The notes under the pieces: generated by a model
Seen by the model: the letters and a program-made list of their open reading frames with translations, nothing else
Databases searched by the model: none
What the model was told of the DNA's origin: nothing
In this document: one piece after another, positions 32,353 to 41,915 of the stretch
Layout of the letters: each line of letters starts with the position of its first letter
How positions within the stretch are numbered: position 1 is the first letter of the stretch
Translations under genes and position numbers: made by a program
Origin: Polynucleobacter ibericus
GTDB taxonomy: Bacteria; Pseudomonadota; Gammaproteobacteria; Burkholderiales; Burkholderiaceae
Reading direction: 5' to 3'
DNA length: 64,000 nt
Assembly (NCBI RefSeq): GCF_018687955.1
Contig: NZ_CP061309.1
Coordinates: forward strand, 496,001 to 560,000

Positions 32353-32357
32353 TGGAC

Positions 32358-33617
32358 TTAGTGAGCCTTAGCCTTATCTGCATCTTGTAACTGTTTAATC
32401 ACTTTATCTAGAACCTGCGGAACGGTGATGGCTTGCATGCACACGTTGTCATGACAAGGTGTCTTACGATGATTGGCGGCACTCACACAAGGCGAGCAGG
32501 CTAGGTTTGCAGTAATCGCAATAGAGTTTCCAACCGAGCCATACAGTGCTGGAGTCTCAGGCCCAAAAAGAACTACAGTTCTCAATGGTGTCACTGCTGA
32601 AAAGTGTCCAGGACCAGAATCATTGGTCACCATGACATCTGACAGTGTGTAGAGGGGCGGTAATTCAGCGAAACTTACTTGCCCGGCAAAGTTCAGGGCA
32701 TTTTTAACATTCGCTACAGTACGAACCTTTTCGACATAGGCTAATTCAGCGGGTGATCCAGTAATCAGTATCAAATCATTTGGATATTGCTGGTGAATTG
32801 CCTGAATCAATTCAGAAAAACGCTGTTGAGCCCAACGACGCTGTGGGAGTAAGTCACTTGCATTCGGATTAATCAGAATAAGACGTTCTTTGCCTGGTGT
32901 GTAATGAATATTCGCTTCTTTGGCCAATTTTTCGATGCGCTCACGAACTTTTTCTAAAGCGCTTGGATCGATGATGGCTTGTTCCAAACGAACTTCAGAG
33001 TCTGGAATCTCAATCTTGCTAAAAGGCACTTCTATCTTCTGAGCAAAAGCCGCATGAATTAAAGATATGAAATTTTTTGTAATGTGAATATGCGGGTTGT
33101 AATGTACCTTACGAGTTAGCATGAACCCGCGCCATAAACCTTCACCATGAAAGATGTGATAACCCACGCGACGACGTGCGCCACACATACCGGTCAGTAG
33201 GGCGGTAAAACGAGAAAACAATTCCAAGTCAATGACAGTATCGATGCGGTGCTTACGCGCAATAATCAAAAAACGCAGGGTATCTTTAATTAGTCCAACC
33301 AAGCTTGAAGAGTCAATTGTGAAGATATTCTCTGGCTTCACAGTATTTAGCAGGGTTAAGCTGGCTCGATTGCTTTTAAAGATCAAGAAAAATAATTCAG
33401 CCCCACGTGCTTGTGCATTTCGCATGGCCGGGTCAACCAAAATAGCGCTACCCATTTCTGAGAGCTCAATAAATAGTAATTTTTTGGGTGTTTCTGGGCC
33501 ACGGCTAAATAGGTTTTTTACAGCATCTATCAAGGCGATAAATGGGCTAACGATTGCGCAAAGCGGTACTCCGACCCAGTGATCGATGGCGCGCATTGTG
33601 TTGACGCTAATAGTCAT
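32358..33617 (-). CDS. Glycosyltransferase family 9 (heptosyltransferase-like)
   Basis: ADP-heptose:LPS heptosyltransferase-like GT-B protein. The N-terminal domain contains DTVIDLELFSRFTALL; the C-terminal half carries INPNASDLLPQRRW, the sugar-nucleotide-site block VTNDSGPGHFSAV and VLFGPETPALYG. 419 aa, longer than WaaC/WaaF (about 320-350). A Cys-rich segment near the C-terminus (ACSPCVSAANHRKTPCHDN) is as found in several GT9 members of this type. Sugar and acceptor are unknown. Confidence 0.85.
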   Translation of the reverse strand: MTISVNTMRAIDHWVGVPLCAIVSPFIALIDAVKNLFSRGPETPKKLLFIELSEMGSAILVDPAMRNAQARGAELFFLIFKSNRASLTLLNTVKPENIFTIDSSSLVGLIKDTLRFLIIARKHRIDTVIDLELFSRFTALLTGMCGARRRVGYHIFHGEGLWRGFMLTRKVHYNPHIHITKNFISLIHAAFAQKIEVPFSKIEIPDSEVRLEQAIIDPSALEKVRERIEKLAKEANIHYTPGKERLILINPNASDLLPQRRWAQQRFSELIQAIHQQYPNDLILITGSPAELAYVEKVRTVANVKNALNFAGQVSFAELPPLYTLSDVMVTNDSGPGHFSAVTPLRTVVLFGPETPALYGSVGNSIAITANLACSPCVSAANHRKTPCHDNVCMQAITVPQVLDKVIKQLQDADKAKAH

Positions 33618-33634
33618 GGCTTTACTCTACAGAA

Positions 33635-34678
33635 TTACTTACGTTTTAATAAAAAATAGGCACCGGGCAAAACTGATACAACAGTGATTGCACCGTAGCT
33701 AATAGAGGCTAGAACAGTTAATGAGGGATTAACACCCCACAACGCCAAGACTGATGACAGTGTAGCTTCACGCAATCCCCAGCCAGAGATGCTGATTGGC
33801 AGCATCAGCAGCAAGCTCAGAGCGGGCAATCCAATCATGAGGCCTTCAATAGGTGCGTCTACCCCATAAGCCTTGAGACAAAACAGCAGAGTCAAAATAG
33901 TGAGGAAGTGAATGCCAATTGCTAAGCATGCTTGAGCAATGTTATTGGGCCATGCAAATGCGAGATTGATGCCTGGCATTGCGTTATTCATATTGAAGCG
34001 ATCTAAAAATTTTTGCAGAAGCTGCTTGCTAGGAGCCCAAGCCAAGATCAGTGCAATTGCTACACCGGCTAATAGCATTACAAACAGGACTGCATAACCT
34101 AAATCCTTGCCCCATGCAGCAAGTGTGGCACCGCCTAATATCAAGCCTATTGCACCAAGTAAATTATTACCAGCTAAGCCTAGTAGGCGATCAACTAATA
34201 CCATCGCAAAACTCAAGCGTAATTTTGGTGTCGCGTGTTCAAGATCTACTGAGTGATGAAGTTCTTCATCTAACTCTTTAGTTTCGGATAAATTGCCGGT
34301 GCTAGTTAGATGGGTAGCAGTGATTGCGCGGTAACTGTCACCGCCCAATGTACTTGGTAGACCTTGATTAATTAAGCCGCCTGCAAAATAGAGTCCAATA
34401 TAGGATCGGATACGGCGTGGAAATCCTACGGCCTGCATAAATAATCCCCAACGATATCCACCGCAAACAAAGGCGCAAGTCATGCTAGCCAGTGCCGCTA
34501 AGAACCATAAAGGTTGCATCTGAATATGGGCATCAAAGAGTGAGTGCCAATCAATTCCACTCGTTGCTTTCCAGAGTAGGGCAATGGAGAGCAGAACGCG
34601 AATAGTGGGCCAAGCTCGCTTCAGGATGGATTTCCACCCCGATTGGGTTTTAGGGGTTGGCTGGGCTTGTGAACTCAT
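33635..34678 (-). CDS. Lysylphosphatidylglycerol synthase-like TM protein (YbhN/UPF0104)
   Basis: Polytopic membrane protein (about eight segments) related to the flippase half of MprF and to E. coli YbhN. The GGLINQGLPSTLGGDSYR motif is the typical conserved loop; GWGLREA near the C-terminus is also typical. No synthase domain is present, so a lipid-translocation or transport role is more likely than aminoacylation. It lies between GT9 and GT39 genes. 347 aa. Confidence 0.85.
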   Translation of the reverse strand: MSSQAQPTPKTQSGWKSILKRAWPTIRVLLSIALLWKATSGIDWHSLFDAHIQMQPLWFLAALASMTCAFVCGGYRWGLFMQAVGFPRRIRSYIGLYFAGGLINQGLPSTLGGDSYRAITATHLTSTGNLSETKELDEELHHSVDLEHATPKLRLSFAMVLVDRLLGLAGNNLLGAIGLILGGATLAAWGKDLGYAVLFVMLLAGVAIALILAWAPSKQLLQKFLDRFNMNNAMPGINLAFAWPNNIAQACLAIGIHFLTILTLLFCLKAYGVDAPIEGLMIGLPALSLLLMLPISISGWGLREATLSSVLALWGVNPSLTVLASISYGAITVVSVLPGAYFLLKRK

Positions 34679-34727
34679 AAGCGTAAGGATAATGCCTTAG
34701 GCGCCTAAGGTCTTGAATTTGGGGGTA

Positions 34728-36224
34728 TTACTCCGCGCGGCCAGGGCCTCGCCAATTACTGCAAAGGCTAAAGTCAAATTTCGATAAAACTCGGCCAAAC
34801 CGCTCAATTTCTAGGCTGTCCAAGGGCTCACAGGCTTCAAAGGCTGATTTATTGCCAACTGGTAAGGAATATTGCATGCCTGACCAGTTAATCAGGAGCA
34901 CATTTGCCCCTGAAGGCAAATCTCCAAACCAAAGGTCAAACTGATCTTGTCGCTGATCTAAAACAAATACTGGAGTTGGTGATGCGTACCAGGCTGCGCG
35001 ACTACCCAAGGTCCAGTTTTGAACTGCAATGCCATTGGCTTTGGTGGCTTTCGCTAGCTCAGCTGCTTTTTGGCCCGCCACTTTCCAGCCATATAAGTCA
35101 GCAATAGGATTCGATTTGATGGATGCCGAGCTAATGCCGCCGGACAACACATATCCAAAGCCAATGCAACACAGAGCGATTTGGATAAAAAATAAAATAC
35201 GAATCCAAAACCGATGTTGCGTAGCCCAAGCCCTTGCTAAACCAATTCCGGCAAATGGCGCCAGACAAAACCATGCGGGTGAAGTCCAGTGAGGAAGTCC
35301 ACCGCCACCAGAAAGGCTGACAAAAATAACAAACGGAATTAAGAAGAATCCGAAGAGTGCAAGCAATGACAGTTTTGTTGCATGCATACAGTCTTTTAAA
35401 AATACAAAAGACCCCAAGAGAAAGAGGGGACCAAAGACAAGTATCTGAATACCAATATAAGCACCCAACCTGCGCCAGAGCCATTCGCCGCCGCTGCCAT
35501 GGGCTAGTTGGTATTTAAAGGAAATCCAATCGTTGGTCCAATTCCAGTAGAGGACGGGGGTGATCAGCAATAAAGCACAGATGACAGCCAACCAAAAACC
35601 TACTTTAGTAATCCATGGTTTTCTGGGGGTACTCAGAAATACTAATAACAATGCAATTGCAGTAAAAGCAGCTGTGTACTTGCTTAAGCCTGCTAGACCC
35701 AGAAGCATGCCGGTAATAATCCAGTCGCCAATACTAAATTGATCTTTGCTCAACCAACGTAGCGCCATCCACATCAAGCCAAGACTTAAAGGTGCCAATA
35801 ATGTATCTGGTAGCAAGCCAATCGCCAATATATGCAACATGGGCGCAGCAATAACAATCAAGACTGCCATCAATCCACATAAGTTTGCCGATGGCAATGC
35901 ACTTGTTAGATAACCTGCGTTACGACCGCGAATAAAGTGGTGTACTTCAACCGTTACTCGATAGACCAAGTAAGAAGAAATAATCCACAGTAGTTCTGGA
36001 ATTAGACGAATGATGCCCTCTGAGGATGTTAGTGCTACTAGAGGCCACTGAATCCAACCAACCAACGGTGGGTGATCAAAATAGCTCCAGGCGAGATTTT
36101 GGGCGTACAAGGCATAGTGCGCCTCATCTACTGAAAACTCGATTGAAAAGCCCAAAGCCAGATGCACGGCCGCGGCAATCAAGATGCAGATTGCAGCCCA
36201 GCTGGAAGGTGATTGATGACGCAT
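34728..36224 (-). CDS. Glycosyltransferase family 39 (ArnT-like) membrane protein
   Basis: Polyprenyl-phosphate-sugar-dependent glycosyltransferase of the PMT/ArnT fold. The first luminal loop has FSVDEAHYALYAQNLAWSYFDHPPL, whose Asp/Glu and DHPP are typical catalytic-loop features, followed by many membrane helices and a C-terminal periplasmic domain (about 370-498). Probable role: moving a sugar from a lipid-phosphate donor to lipid A or another envelope acceptor. First gene of the four-gene minus-strand cluster. Confidence 0.87.
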   Translation of the reverse strand: MRHQSPSSWAAICILIAAAVHLALGFSIEFSVDEAHYALYAQNLAWSYFDHPPLVGWIQWPLVALTSSEGIIRLIPELLWIISSYLVYRVTVEVHHFIRGRNAGYLTSALPSANLCGLMAVLIVIAAPMLHILAIGLLPDTLLAPLSLGLMWMALRWLSKDQFSIGDWIITGMLLGLAGLSKYTAAFTAIALLLVFLSTPRKPWITKVGFWLAVICALLLITPVLYWNWTNDWISFKYQLAHGSGGEWLWRRLGAYIGIQILVFGPLFLLGSFVFLKDCMHATKLSLLALFGFFLIPFVIFVSLSGGGGLPHWTSPAWFCLAPFAGIGLARAWATQHRFWIRILFFIQIALCCIGFGYVLSGGISSASIKSNPIADLYGWKVAGQKAAELAKATKANGIAVQNWTLGSRAAWYASPTPVFVLDQRQDQFDLWFGDLPSGANVLLINWSGMQYSLPVGNKSAFEACEPLDSLEIERFGRVLSKFDFSLCSNWRGPGRAE

Positions 36225-36271
36225 AAGAGGATTTTAGACTCACAGAGAACATTCTTTGGGACAATTGAAGT

Positions 36272-37069
36272 ATGTTGAAGCAAGTCTCCCTACTTTCAAT
36301 CATCAGCACAGTCCTATTTTTGACTGGATGCGCTGGACTGAGTGGCGATTCTGTGCAAAACGAGGCTGGGCAAGCGTTTAATGTGGATCAGTTGCCGGCC
36401 CAAGATGAGCTACCCAAGTTCTCGGTTGAAACTGCGCGTGATGGTATGCCTCATGGTTGGAATTTCTATCGCATCGCGCCATTTAAAAAGAACACCGTAT
36501 ATCGCCTTGAAAACTATCAAGGTAAAACAGTGCTCAGTGCCAACTCTAAGACATCTGCCTCTGGACTGGCTGTTAAGTTGCGCCCGCGTCAGGCTACAAA
36601 TTTATTGCTGCAGTGGGAGTGGAAGGCTACTAACCCAATTGTGAATGCTGACAATGCTGATGGGTATGCTGATGATGCACCCCTGCGCATCTTGGTTGCA
36701 TTTGATGGTAATAAATCAAAACTATCTTTAAAAGAAAAAATGACTTTTGAGATGGCTCATCTTATCAGTGGACAAGAGATGCCTTTTGCAACCCTGATGT
36801 ATATCTGGTCTGGGAAATCTCCAGTGGATACCATTATTACCAATGCTCATACCTCTCGCATCAAAATGATTGTGGTGGATTCTGGTTGGGATAATTTAGG
36901 TCAATGGCATAAGCATCAGCGCGACTTAGCGGCTGACTATAAAAGGGCTTATGGAGAAGCGCCAGGGGAGGTGATTGGTATTGCCTTGCTCACCGATACG
37001 GACAACACCAAGTCAGAGGTGCGTGCTTTTTATGGTGATATTGAATTGATTCGAAAGAATCAGAAATAA
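36272..37069 (+). CDS. DUF3047 domain lipoprotein
   Basis: A lipoprotein signal with lipobox LTGC (Cys about residue 19) is followed by a DUF3047 domain. Conserved-looking segments include LLLQWEWKATNPI, ADDAPLRILVAFDG and GIALLTDTDNTKSEVRAFYGDI. The domain is beta-rich and resembles carbohydrate-binding folds; no function is established. It is divergent from the GT39 gene with a 47-bp gap. 265 aa, intact. Confidence 0.85.
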   Translation: MLKQVSLLSIISTVLFLTGCAGLSGDSVQNEAGQAFNVDQLPAQDELPKFSVETARDGMPHGWNFYRIAPFKKNTVYRLENYQGKTVLSANSKTSASGLAVKLRPRQATNLLLQWEWKATNPIVNADNADGYADDAPLRILVAFDGNKSKLSLKEKMTFEMAHLISGQEMPFATLMYIWSGKSPVDTIITNAHTSRIKMIVVDSGWDNLGQWHKHQRDLAADYKRAYGEAPGEVIGIALLTDTDNTKSEVRAFYGDIELIRKNQK

Positions 37070-37097
37070 ATAGAGCGTTAAAAATATTGACTGTTTA

Positions 37098-39368
37098 TTA
37101 GCGGGCAGGGCGCCATCGTTTTAGCAGCAGTGCATTGCTGAGCACGCAAAAGCTTGACAGGGCCATAGCGCTGCCAGCCAGCATCGGCGAGAGATAGCCT
37201 AGAGCGGCCAAAGGGATGCCTGTGGTATTGAAGATAAACGCCCAAAATAAATTTTGCTCAATCTTTTTCCATGTCCGCTTGGAGATATCAATCGCATTTG
37301 CCACTAAGGTTGGGTCACCTCGCATTAAAGTGATCCCAGCTGCTTGCATGGCTACATCGGTGCCCGTGGACATTGCCAACCCCACATCTGCAGTTGCTAG
37401 AGCAGGTGCATCGTTCACACCATCGCCAACCATGGCCACAAATTGACGTTGCCCATCTTTTGATTGGAGCTTGCGAATCACCGCTGCTTTATCGCTCGGC
37501 ATCACTTGTGCAAATACTTCTTCAATGCCAATCGATTTTGCAACACGATTTGCTGCGGCGATATTGTCACCAGACAGCATAACTGTGTGAATATGTAGAG
37601 CACACAACGATGAGATAGCTTCTTTAGCATTGTCTTTGAGTTCATCACCAAAAGTGATGAGTGCGATCGGTAATGATGCGGTTGATTGGTTATTCATCAA
37701 CACGGAAACAGTTTGCCCCGCATCAAAACAAACTTGTGCATTTTCTAGAATTGCATGGTGATGGGGTCCATCCTCTAAGGACGCAATGCTTTGTAGGGCA
37801 AGGCTCTGACCAATCCAATTGCCGCCACTCGGTTGACCGCTAATGCCAATGCCAGGCAGAGCCTTGCTCTCTGTTGGGGTAATGGGACTTAGACCTCGTT
37901 GCTTAGCAGAATCTAAAAGCGCCTTTGCAAGAGGGTGCTCGCTGCCAAGTTGCAGGCCTGCCGCAGTTGCCAGGATGTCATCCTTACTAAATGCGCTCGA
38001 AAACGGAATGATCTCTAGCAATCTTGGTTTGCCAACAGTCAACGTACCAGTTTTATCAAAGGCAACGACATTTAAGCGATGCGCTAACTCTAAAACTTGT
38101 GGGTCTTTAATTAAAATACCGAAGCGTGCTGCAACGCCAGTACCCGCCATGATGGCTGCTGGGGTTGCAAGACCTAAAGCGCAAGGGCATGCAATCACGA
38201 GAACAGAGACTGCTCGCAAAATAGCTATTGATGCTGAGTCTAAATAAAACCAATTTACCAATCCAGTGATGAGTGCAATCCCAATCACGCTGGGAACAAA
38301 AATGGCGCTGACTTGATCTACCAATTTTTGTATAGGCGCTTTTTGAGTTTGCGCATCCTCCACCATGGAGATGATTTTTGATAGAACGCTTTCAACCCCG
38401 ACTGCTTGGGCTTCAATAACCAATAGGCTCTCACCATTGAGAGAGCCGCCGATGACTTTTTCGCCGACGTGCTTTTTAATAGGAGCACTTTCTCCTGTGA
38501 GAAGTGATTCATCGATATGACTATTGCCAAGCAAAATAATTCCGTCTACAGGAATGCGTTCCCCAGGTAGCACCAAGATACGATCTTTTGGGAATACTTG
38601 ATCTAATGGAAGATCACGAAATTGATCTAGCGGAGAGCTCTCGGTAATGACAATGCTCCGGTCGATGACTTTGGCATGTTCTGGCCAAAGCTTTTGCAAA
38701 GCACGTATCGCTTCACTAGTTTGTTGCTTCGCTCTAGCTTCTAACCATTTGCCAAGTATGACCATGCAAATGATGACCGCGGATCCCTCAAAGTACAGTT
38801 CATGCACTGCATGTGCAGAGCTTGCCATTTGGTAAACGCTTAAACCATATGCGGCACTTGTACCCAAGGCTACTAGCAAATCCATATTGCCAACACCTGA
38901 CATTAAGGATTTAAAGCCTGCTTTGTAAAAGCGCCAGCCCAAAAAGAATTGAACTGGGGTTGCAAGTAATAACTGCCATTTGGGGGCGAGGGCCCAATGA
39001 ATACCAAAAGGCATTAGGAGCATGGGCAAAAAGAGCGGAGCGGAAAGACCAAAACCCAGAATGACTCGGCCCAAACCGTCACTTCCCCAGAATAATTTAG
39101 AGGGCGCTAATTCAGGGATTTGATGAGGGGTGCTGAGTTGGGCTGTGTAGCCTGTTTTCTGAACTAGAGCGATGACCTCACCAAGAGAGGTCTCGGAATT
39201 TACCTTGAGGCGTACTTTGGCCTGTTCAGTCGCCAAATTCACGCTAGCTGCTTCCACTCCCGGGATCTTATCTAAGGCCTTTTCAACCCTGCCAACACAG
39301 GAGGCACAGGTCATTCCGCCGATGTCTAGCGTAAATAGCTGTGTATTGCTGTCTTTTTGGGGGGTCAT
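37098..39368 (-). CDS. copA: Copper-translocating P-type ATPase
   Basis: P1B-type ATPase exporting Cu(I) to the periplasm. One N-terminal HMA domain (GMTCASC, Cys21/Cys24), membrane segments, the actuator TGESAPIKK, the transmembrane CPC metal site (VIACPCALG, around residue 395), the phosphorylation loop DKTGTLTVG, the nucleotide-binding SEHPLAK and the hinge GDGVNDAPAL are all present. 756 aa. Divergent from copZ with a 50-bp spacer. Confidence 0.96.
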   Translation of the reverse strand: MTPQKDSNTQLFTLDIGGMTCASCVGRVEKALDKIPGVEAASVNLATEQAKVRLKVNSETSLGEVIALVQKTGYTAQLSTPHQIPELAPSKLFWGSDGLGRVILGFGLSAPLFLPMLLMPFGIHWALAPKWQLLLATPVQFFLGWRFYKAGFKSLMSGVGNMDLLVALGTSAAYGLSVYQMASSAHAVHELYFEGSAVIICMVILGKWLEARAKQQTSEAIRALQKLWPEHAKVIDRSIVITESSPLDQFRDLPLDQVFPKDRILVLPGERIPVDGIILLGNSHIDESLLTGESAPIKKHVGEKVIGGSLNGESLLVIEAQAVGVESVLSKIISMVEDAQTQKAPIQKLVDQVSAIFVPSVIGIALITGLVNWFYLDSASIAILRAVSVLVIACPCALGLATPAAIMAGTGVAARFGILIKDPQVLELAHRLNVVAFDKTGTLTVGKPRLLEIIPFSSAFSKDDILATAAGLQLGSEHPLAKALLDSAKQRGLSPITPTESKALPGIGISGQPSGGNWIGQSLALQSIASLEDGPHHHAILENAQVCFDAGQTVSVLMNNQSTASLPIALITFGDELKDNAKEAISSLCALHIHTVMLSGDNIAAANRVAKSIGIEEVFAQVMPSDKAAVIRKLQSKDGQRQFVAMVGDGVNDAPALATADVGLAMSTGTDVAMQAAGITLMRGDPTLVANAIDISKRTWKKIEQNLFWAFIFNTTGIPLAALGYLSPMLAGSAMALSSFCVLSNALLLKRWRPAR

Positions 39369-39418
39369 ATAGAAGATAATCTACTGCATCAAAGCCATAT
39401 TGAGAACAAAAGGCCTTT

Positions 39419-39613
39419 ATGTTGAGTTTAAAAGTATCCGGTATGACCTGTGGCGGCTGTATTAATGCCGTAACAAGAGCGATCCAAACCCAGGATCCGG
39501 CAGCCATCGTTCAGGTGGATTTAGCAACGCAAATAGTTACCCTCCAAACGTCCCTTAGCGCAGACGAGGCTGGTCAATTGATCGCGGATGCTGGGTTTCC
39601 CGTATCTAATTAA
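39419..39613 (+). CDS. copZ: Copper chaperone CopZ-like HMA protein
   Basis: A 64-aa single heavy-metal-associated domain with Cu(I)-binding GMTCGGC (Cys11/Cys14). It would bind Cu(I) in the cytoplasm and deliver it to the adjacent, divergently transcribed CopA. The remainder matches the beta-alpha-beta pattern of the fold (VDLATQIVTLQTSLSADE). The start ATG 39419 leaves 50 bp to copA. Confidence 0.9.
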   Translation: MLSLKVSGMTCGGCINAVTRAIQTQDPAAIVQVDLATQIVTLQTSLSADEAGQLIADAGFPVSN

Positions 39614-39701
39614 GCTAAAACATAGTGGTGGTAAGCAATTTTTTGCTGGCGCGGTTAATCTACCTACCATTCATAAATATTACATATCCTAGGAGAAGGT
39701 A

Positions 39702-40790
39702 GTGTCAGTAACTGTAGAAGCTGTTCAGGGCGCACTTAAGAACTTAATTGATCCGAATACAAAGATTGATTTTGTTACTGCTAAAAACGTTAAAAATCTC
39801 CGTGTAGAAGATGGCGATATTTCTTTGGATATCGTGTTGGGCTATCCTGCAAAAAGTCAGTTTGATTCGATGCGTAAATCAGTGATCAATGCCTTGCGTG
39901 AGTTACCAGGCGTAAAAAATGTCAGTATCAATATCTCCAGTCAGATTGTGGCGCATGCAGTTCAGCGTGGCGTGAAGCTGTTGCCAGGTGTAAAAAATAT
40001 TATTGCAGTAGCGAGTGGCAAGGGCGGGGTTGGCAAGTCCACAACAGCAGTGAACTTAGCGCTAGCTCTTGCTGCAGAAGGTGCTCAAGTTGGTATTTTG
40101 GATGCAGACATTTACGGACCGAGTCAGCCAATGATGTTGGGTATTACTGGTAGACCAGACTCTATTGAAGAAAATACGATTGAGCCGATGGAAGCATATG
40201 GCTTACAGGCTAGCTCAATCGGTTTCTTGATTGATGATGATGCGCCAATGGTTTGGCGTGGCCCGATGGTGACTTCAGCGCTCGAGCAGTTGCTCCGTCA
40301 AACTCGATGGCGTGATTTGGATTATTTAATAGTGGATATGCCGCCCGGTACAGGTGATATTCAGCTGACGTTGGCACAAAAGGTTCCCGTTACAGGATCT
40401 GTCATCGTCACCACGCCTCAGGATATTGCTTTGCTTGATGCTCGTAAAGGTTTGAAGATGTTTGAGAAGGTAGGCGTGCCTATTATTGGCATTATTGAAA
40501 ACATGAGTACTTACGTTTGTACAAAGTGCGGACACGAAGAGCATGTATTTGGCACTGGCGGTGGACAGAAAATGTGTCAAGAGTATGGGGTCGATTTCCT
40601 GGGATCTTTGCCTTTGAATCTTTCAATTCGTGAGCAGGCTGATGCAGGGCGCCCAACTGTCGTTGCAGACCCTGATGGTGCAATTAGTGCTATCTATAAA
40701 GGTATTGCTAGACAGGTTGCTATCCGTGTTGCTACTCTATCTAAAGATATGAGCAGTAAATTTCCGAGCATTGTGGTTCAGAACACTTAA
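39702..40790 (+). CDS. apbC: Fe-S cluster carrier protein ApbC/Mrp
   Basis: P-loop NTPase that carries and transfers [4Fe-4S] clusters. An N-terminal MIP18-like domain (1-90, VQGALKNLIDPNT) is followed by the deviant Walker A ASGKGGVGKSTTAVNLA (about 105) and the cluster-binding CxxC in YVCTKCGHEEHVFG. GTG start at 39702 behind GGAGAAGG. 362 aa. It lies directly upstream of the formate dehydrogenase assembly genes, whose products need many Fe-S clusters, so co-regulation is plausible. Confidence 0.95.
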   Translation: MSVTVEAVQGALKNLIDPNTKIDFVTAKNVKNLRVEDGDISLDIVLGYPAKSQFDSMRKSVINALRELPGVKNVSINISSQIVAHAVQRGVKLLPGVKNIIAVASGKGGVGKSTTAVNLALALAAEGAQVGILDADIYGPSQPMMLGITGRPDSIEENTIEPMEAYGLQASSIGFLIDDDAPMVWRGPMVTSALEQLLRQTRWRDLDYLIVDMPPGTGDIQLTLAQKVPVTGSVIVTTPQDIALLDARKGLKMFEKVGVPIIGIIENMSTYVCTKCGHEEHVFGTGGGQKMCQEYGVDFLGSLPLNLSIREQADAGRPTVVADPDGAISAIYKGIARQVAIRVATLSKDMSSKFPSIVVQNT

Positions 40791-40804
40791 GGCCCTGAAT
40801 ATTT

Positions 40805-41338
40805 ATGCGCTTTGCTGTACTAATGCGTAAGCAAAATATGGATAACCCATGGGTTTCATACCGTTGGGTCCCTCAGGAAGTGTTGCCTGATTTTGGGGAA
40901 TTTAATAGCAATCAACGTAACTCCATCTCTGGTCAGTTCCTTGGACGAGATGATGATGGCGAATCTTGGTTATTCACGGGGTATGAGTTAGACCTTTTTC
41001 CTGATGAAGCTGAGGGCTACTACCTGAATGTTTCTGCTACTGCTCCGAGTTGGTTTGTGATGTGGCGATTAGAAGAGGATATCGAGCGCTACGTAGATGA
41101 AGAATCAATTACTTTGGCAAAATCTGAATCATCATTTGCAGTACCACATCGGATTTGTGTCAGCTATAACGAAGCAGCACGATTACTAGATGGAGGCGAG
41201 TCAGTTGATTTGGTGCCGATGAGCGAGCAGCATGTGTCTTGGTTGCAAGAGTATGTCAACGATAAATACCATCCAGAGCCAAAAAAACGCCATAAGCCAG
41301 CATCATTCAAGGGTGCTCAACGCACTGCGGAGGAATAA
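40805..41338 (+). CDS. DUF3305 protein, formate dehydrogenase locus
   Basis: Family known mainly from formate dehydrogenase operons, paired with DUF3306; biochemical role not established. The sequence opens MRFAVLMRKQNMDNPWVSYRW and is a soluble, acidic protein with a basic C-terminal tail (KKRHKPASFKGAQR). No signal peptide. It begins 14 bp after apbC and overlaps the DUF3306 gene by one base. A cytoplasmic assembly role is an inference from context. 177 aa. Confidence 0.87.
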   Translation: MRFAVLMRKQNMDNPWVSYRWVPQEVLPDFGEFNSNQRNSISGQFLGRDDDGESWLFTGYELDLFPDEAEGYYLNVSATAPSWFVMWRLEEDIERYVDEESITLAKSESSFAVPHRICVSYNEAARLLDGGESVDLVPMSEQHVSWLQEYVNDKYHPEPKKRHKPASFKGAQRTAEE

Positions 41339-41904
41339 TGGCTGATGGATTTCTCGGTCGTTGGTCTAGGCGTAAAGCAGGAGTGGAGGCTGATGCTTTA
41401 GAAAAGAAGGTGGATACACCTAAGGAGCTTGCTCCAGCTCCCTCGATTGAGAAAGCTGTAGAAGAGGCTCCGCCACCGCCAACCTTAGATGATGTCGCGA
41501 AGATCGATCGCTTTGACCCCGATTTCTCTGCTTTTATGAAGCCGGATGTAGATCCAACAGTACAGCAAGCGGCTTTAAAGAAAATGTTTACCGATCCGCA
41601 CTTCAACATCATGGATGGTTTGGATATCTATATTGACGATTACAGCAAACCAGACCCTTTGCCTCCTGGCATGCTCGAGAGAATGGTTCAAAGTGATATG
41701 TTGAATCTTTTCAAAAAGACTCCAGAAGAGGCACCTTCAGATATTCAGGAAACTGAAATTCAAGCGTCTAAGCCTGAGCTGGAGACTGATACATTAGAGT
41801 TACAGAAGCAAATTGATTTAACATCCTCACAGCAAATACCCTCCGCTCCATTGGATAAAGTTTCCGATGAGCCATCAATTGAGTCTGAACCAAAAAAAAC
41901 CTAA
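41338..41904 (+). CDS. DUF3306 protein, formate dehydrogenase locus
   Basis: Typical DUF3306 start (GFLGRWSRRK), then a low-complexity Ala/Pro/Glu linker (about 25-55) and the conserved core around FDPDFSAFMKPDVDP and ALKKMFTDPHFNIMDGLDIYIDDY (given here in two parts). The C-terminal third is acidic, Ser/Glu-rich and probably disordered. Function unknown; always near DUF3305 and FdhA. Coupled by TAATG to the previous gene; 188 aa. Confidence 0.85.
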   Translation: MADGFLGRWSRRKAGVEADALEKKVDTPKELAPAPSIEKAVEEAPPPPTLDDVAKIDRFDPDFSAFMKPDVDPTVQQAALKKMFTDPHFNIMDGLDIYIDDYSKPDPLPPGMLERMVQSDMLNLFKKTPEEAPSDIQETEIQASKPELETDTLELQKQIDLTSSQQIPSAPLDKVSDEPSIESEPKKT

Positions 41905-41915
41905 GAAGATAGCGC

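Noticed and set aside
37843..38247. 134-aa plus-strand frame antisense to copA
   Set aside because: copA is complete with all P-type ATPase motifs in the other strand; the antisense product has no family signs.
39369..39418. Possible CueR operator between copA and copZ
   Set aside because: I looked for the CueR-type dyad (ACCTTCC ... GGAAGGT) and did not find it; only a short TAGA/TCTA pair is present.
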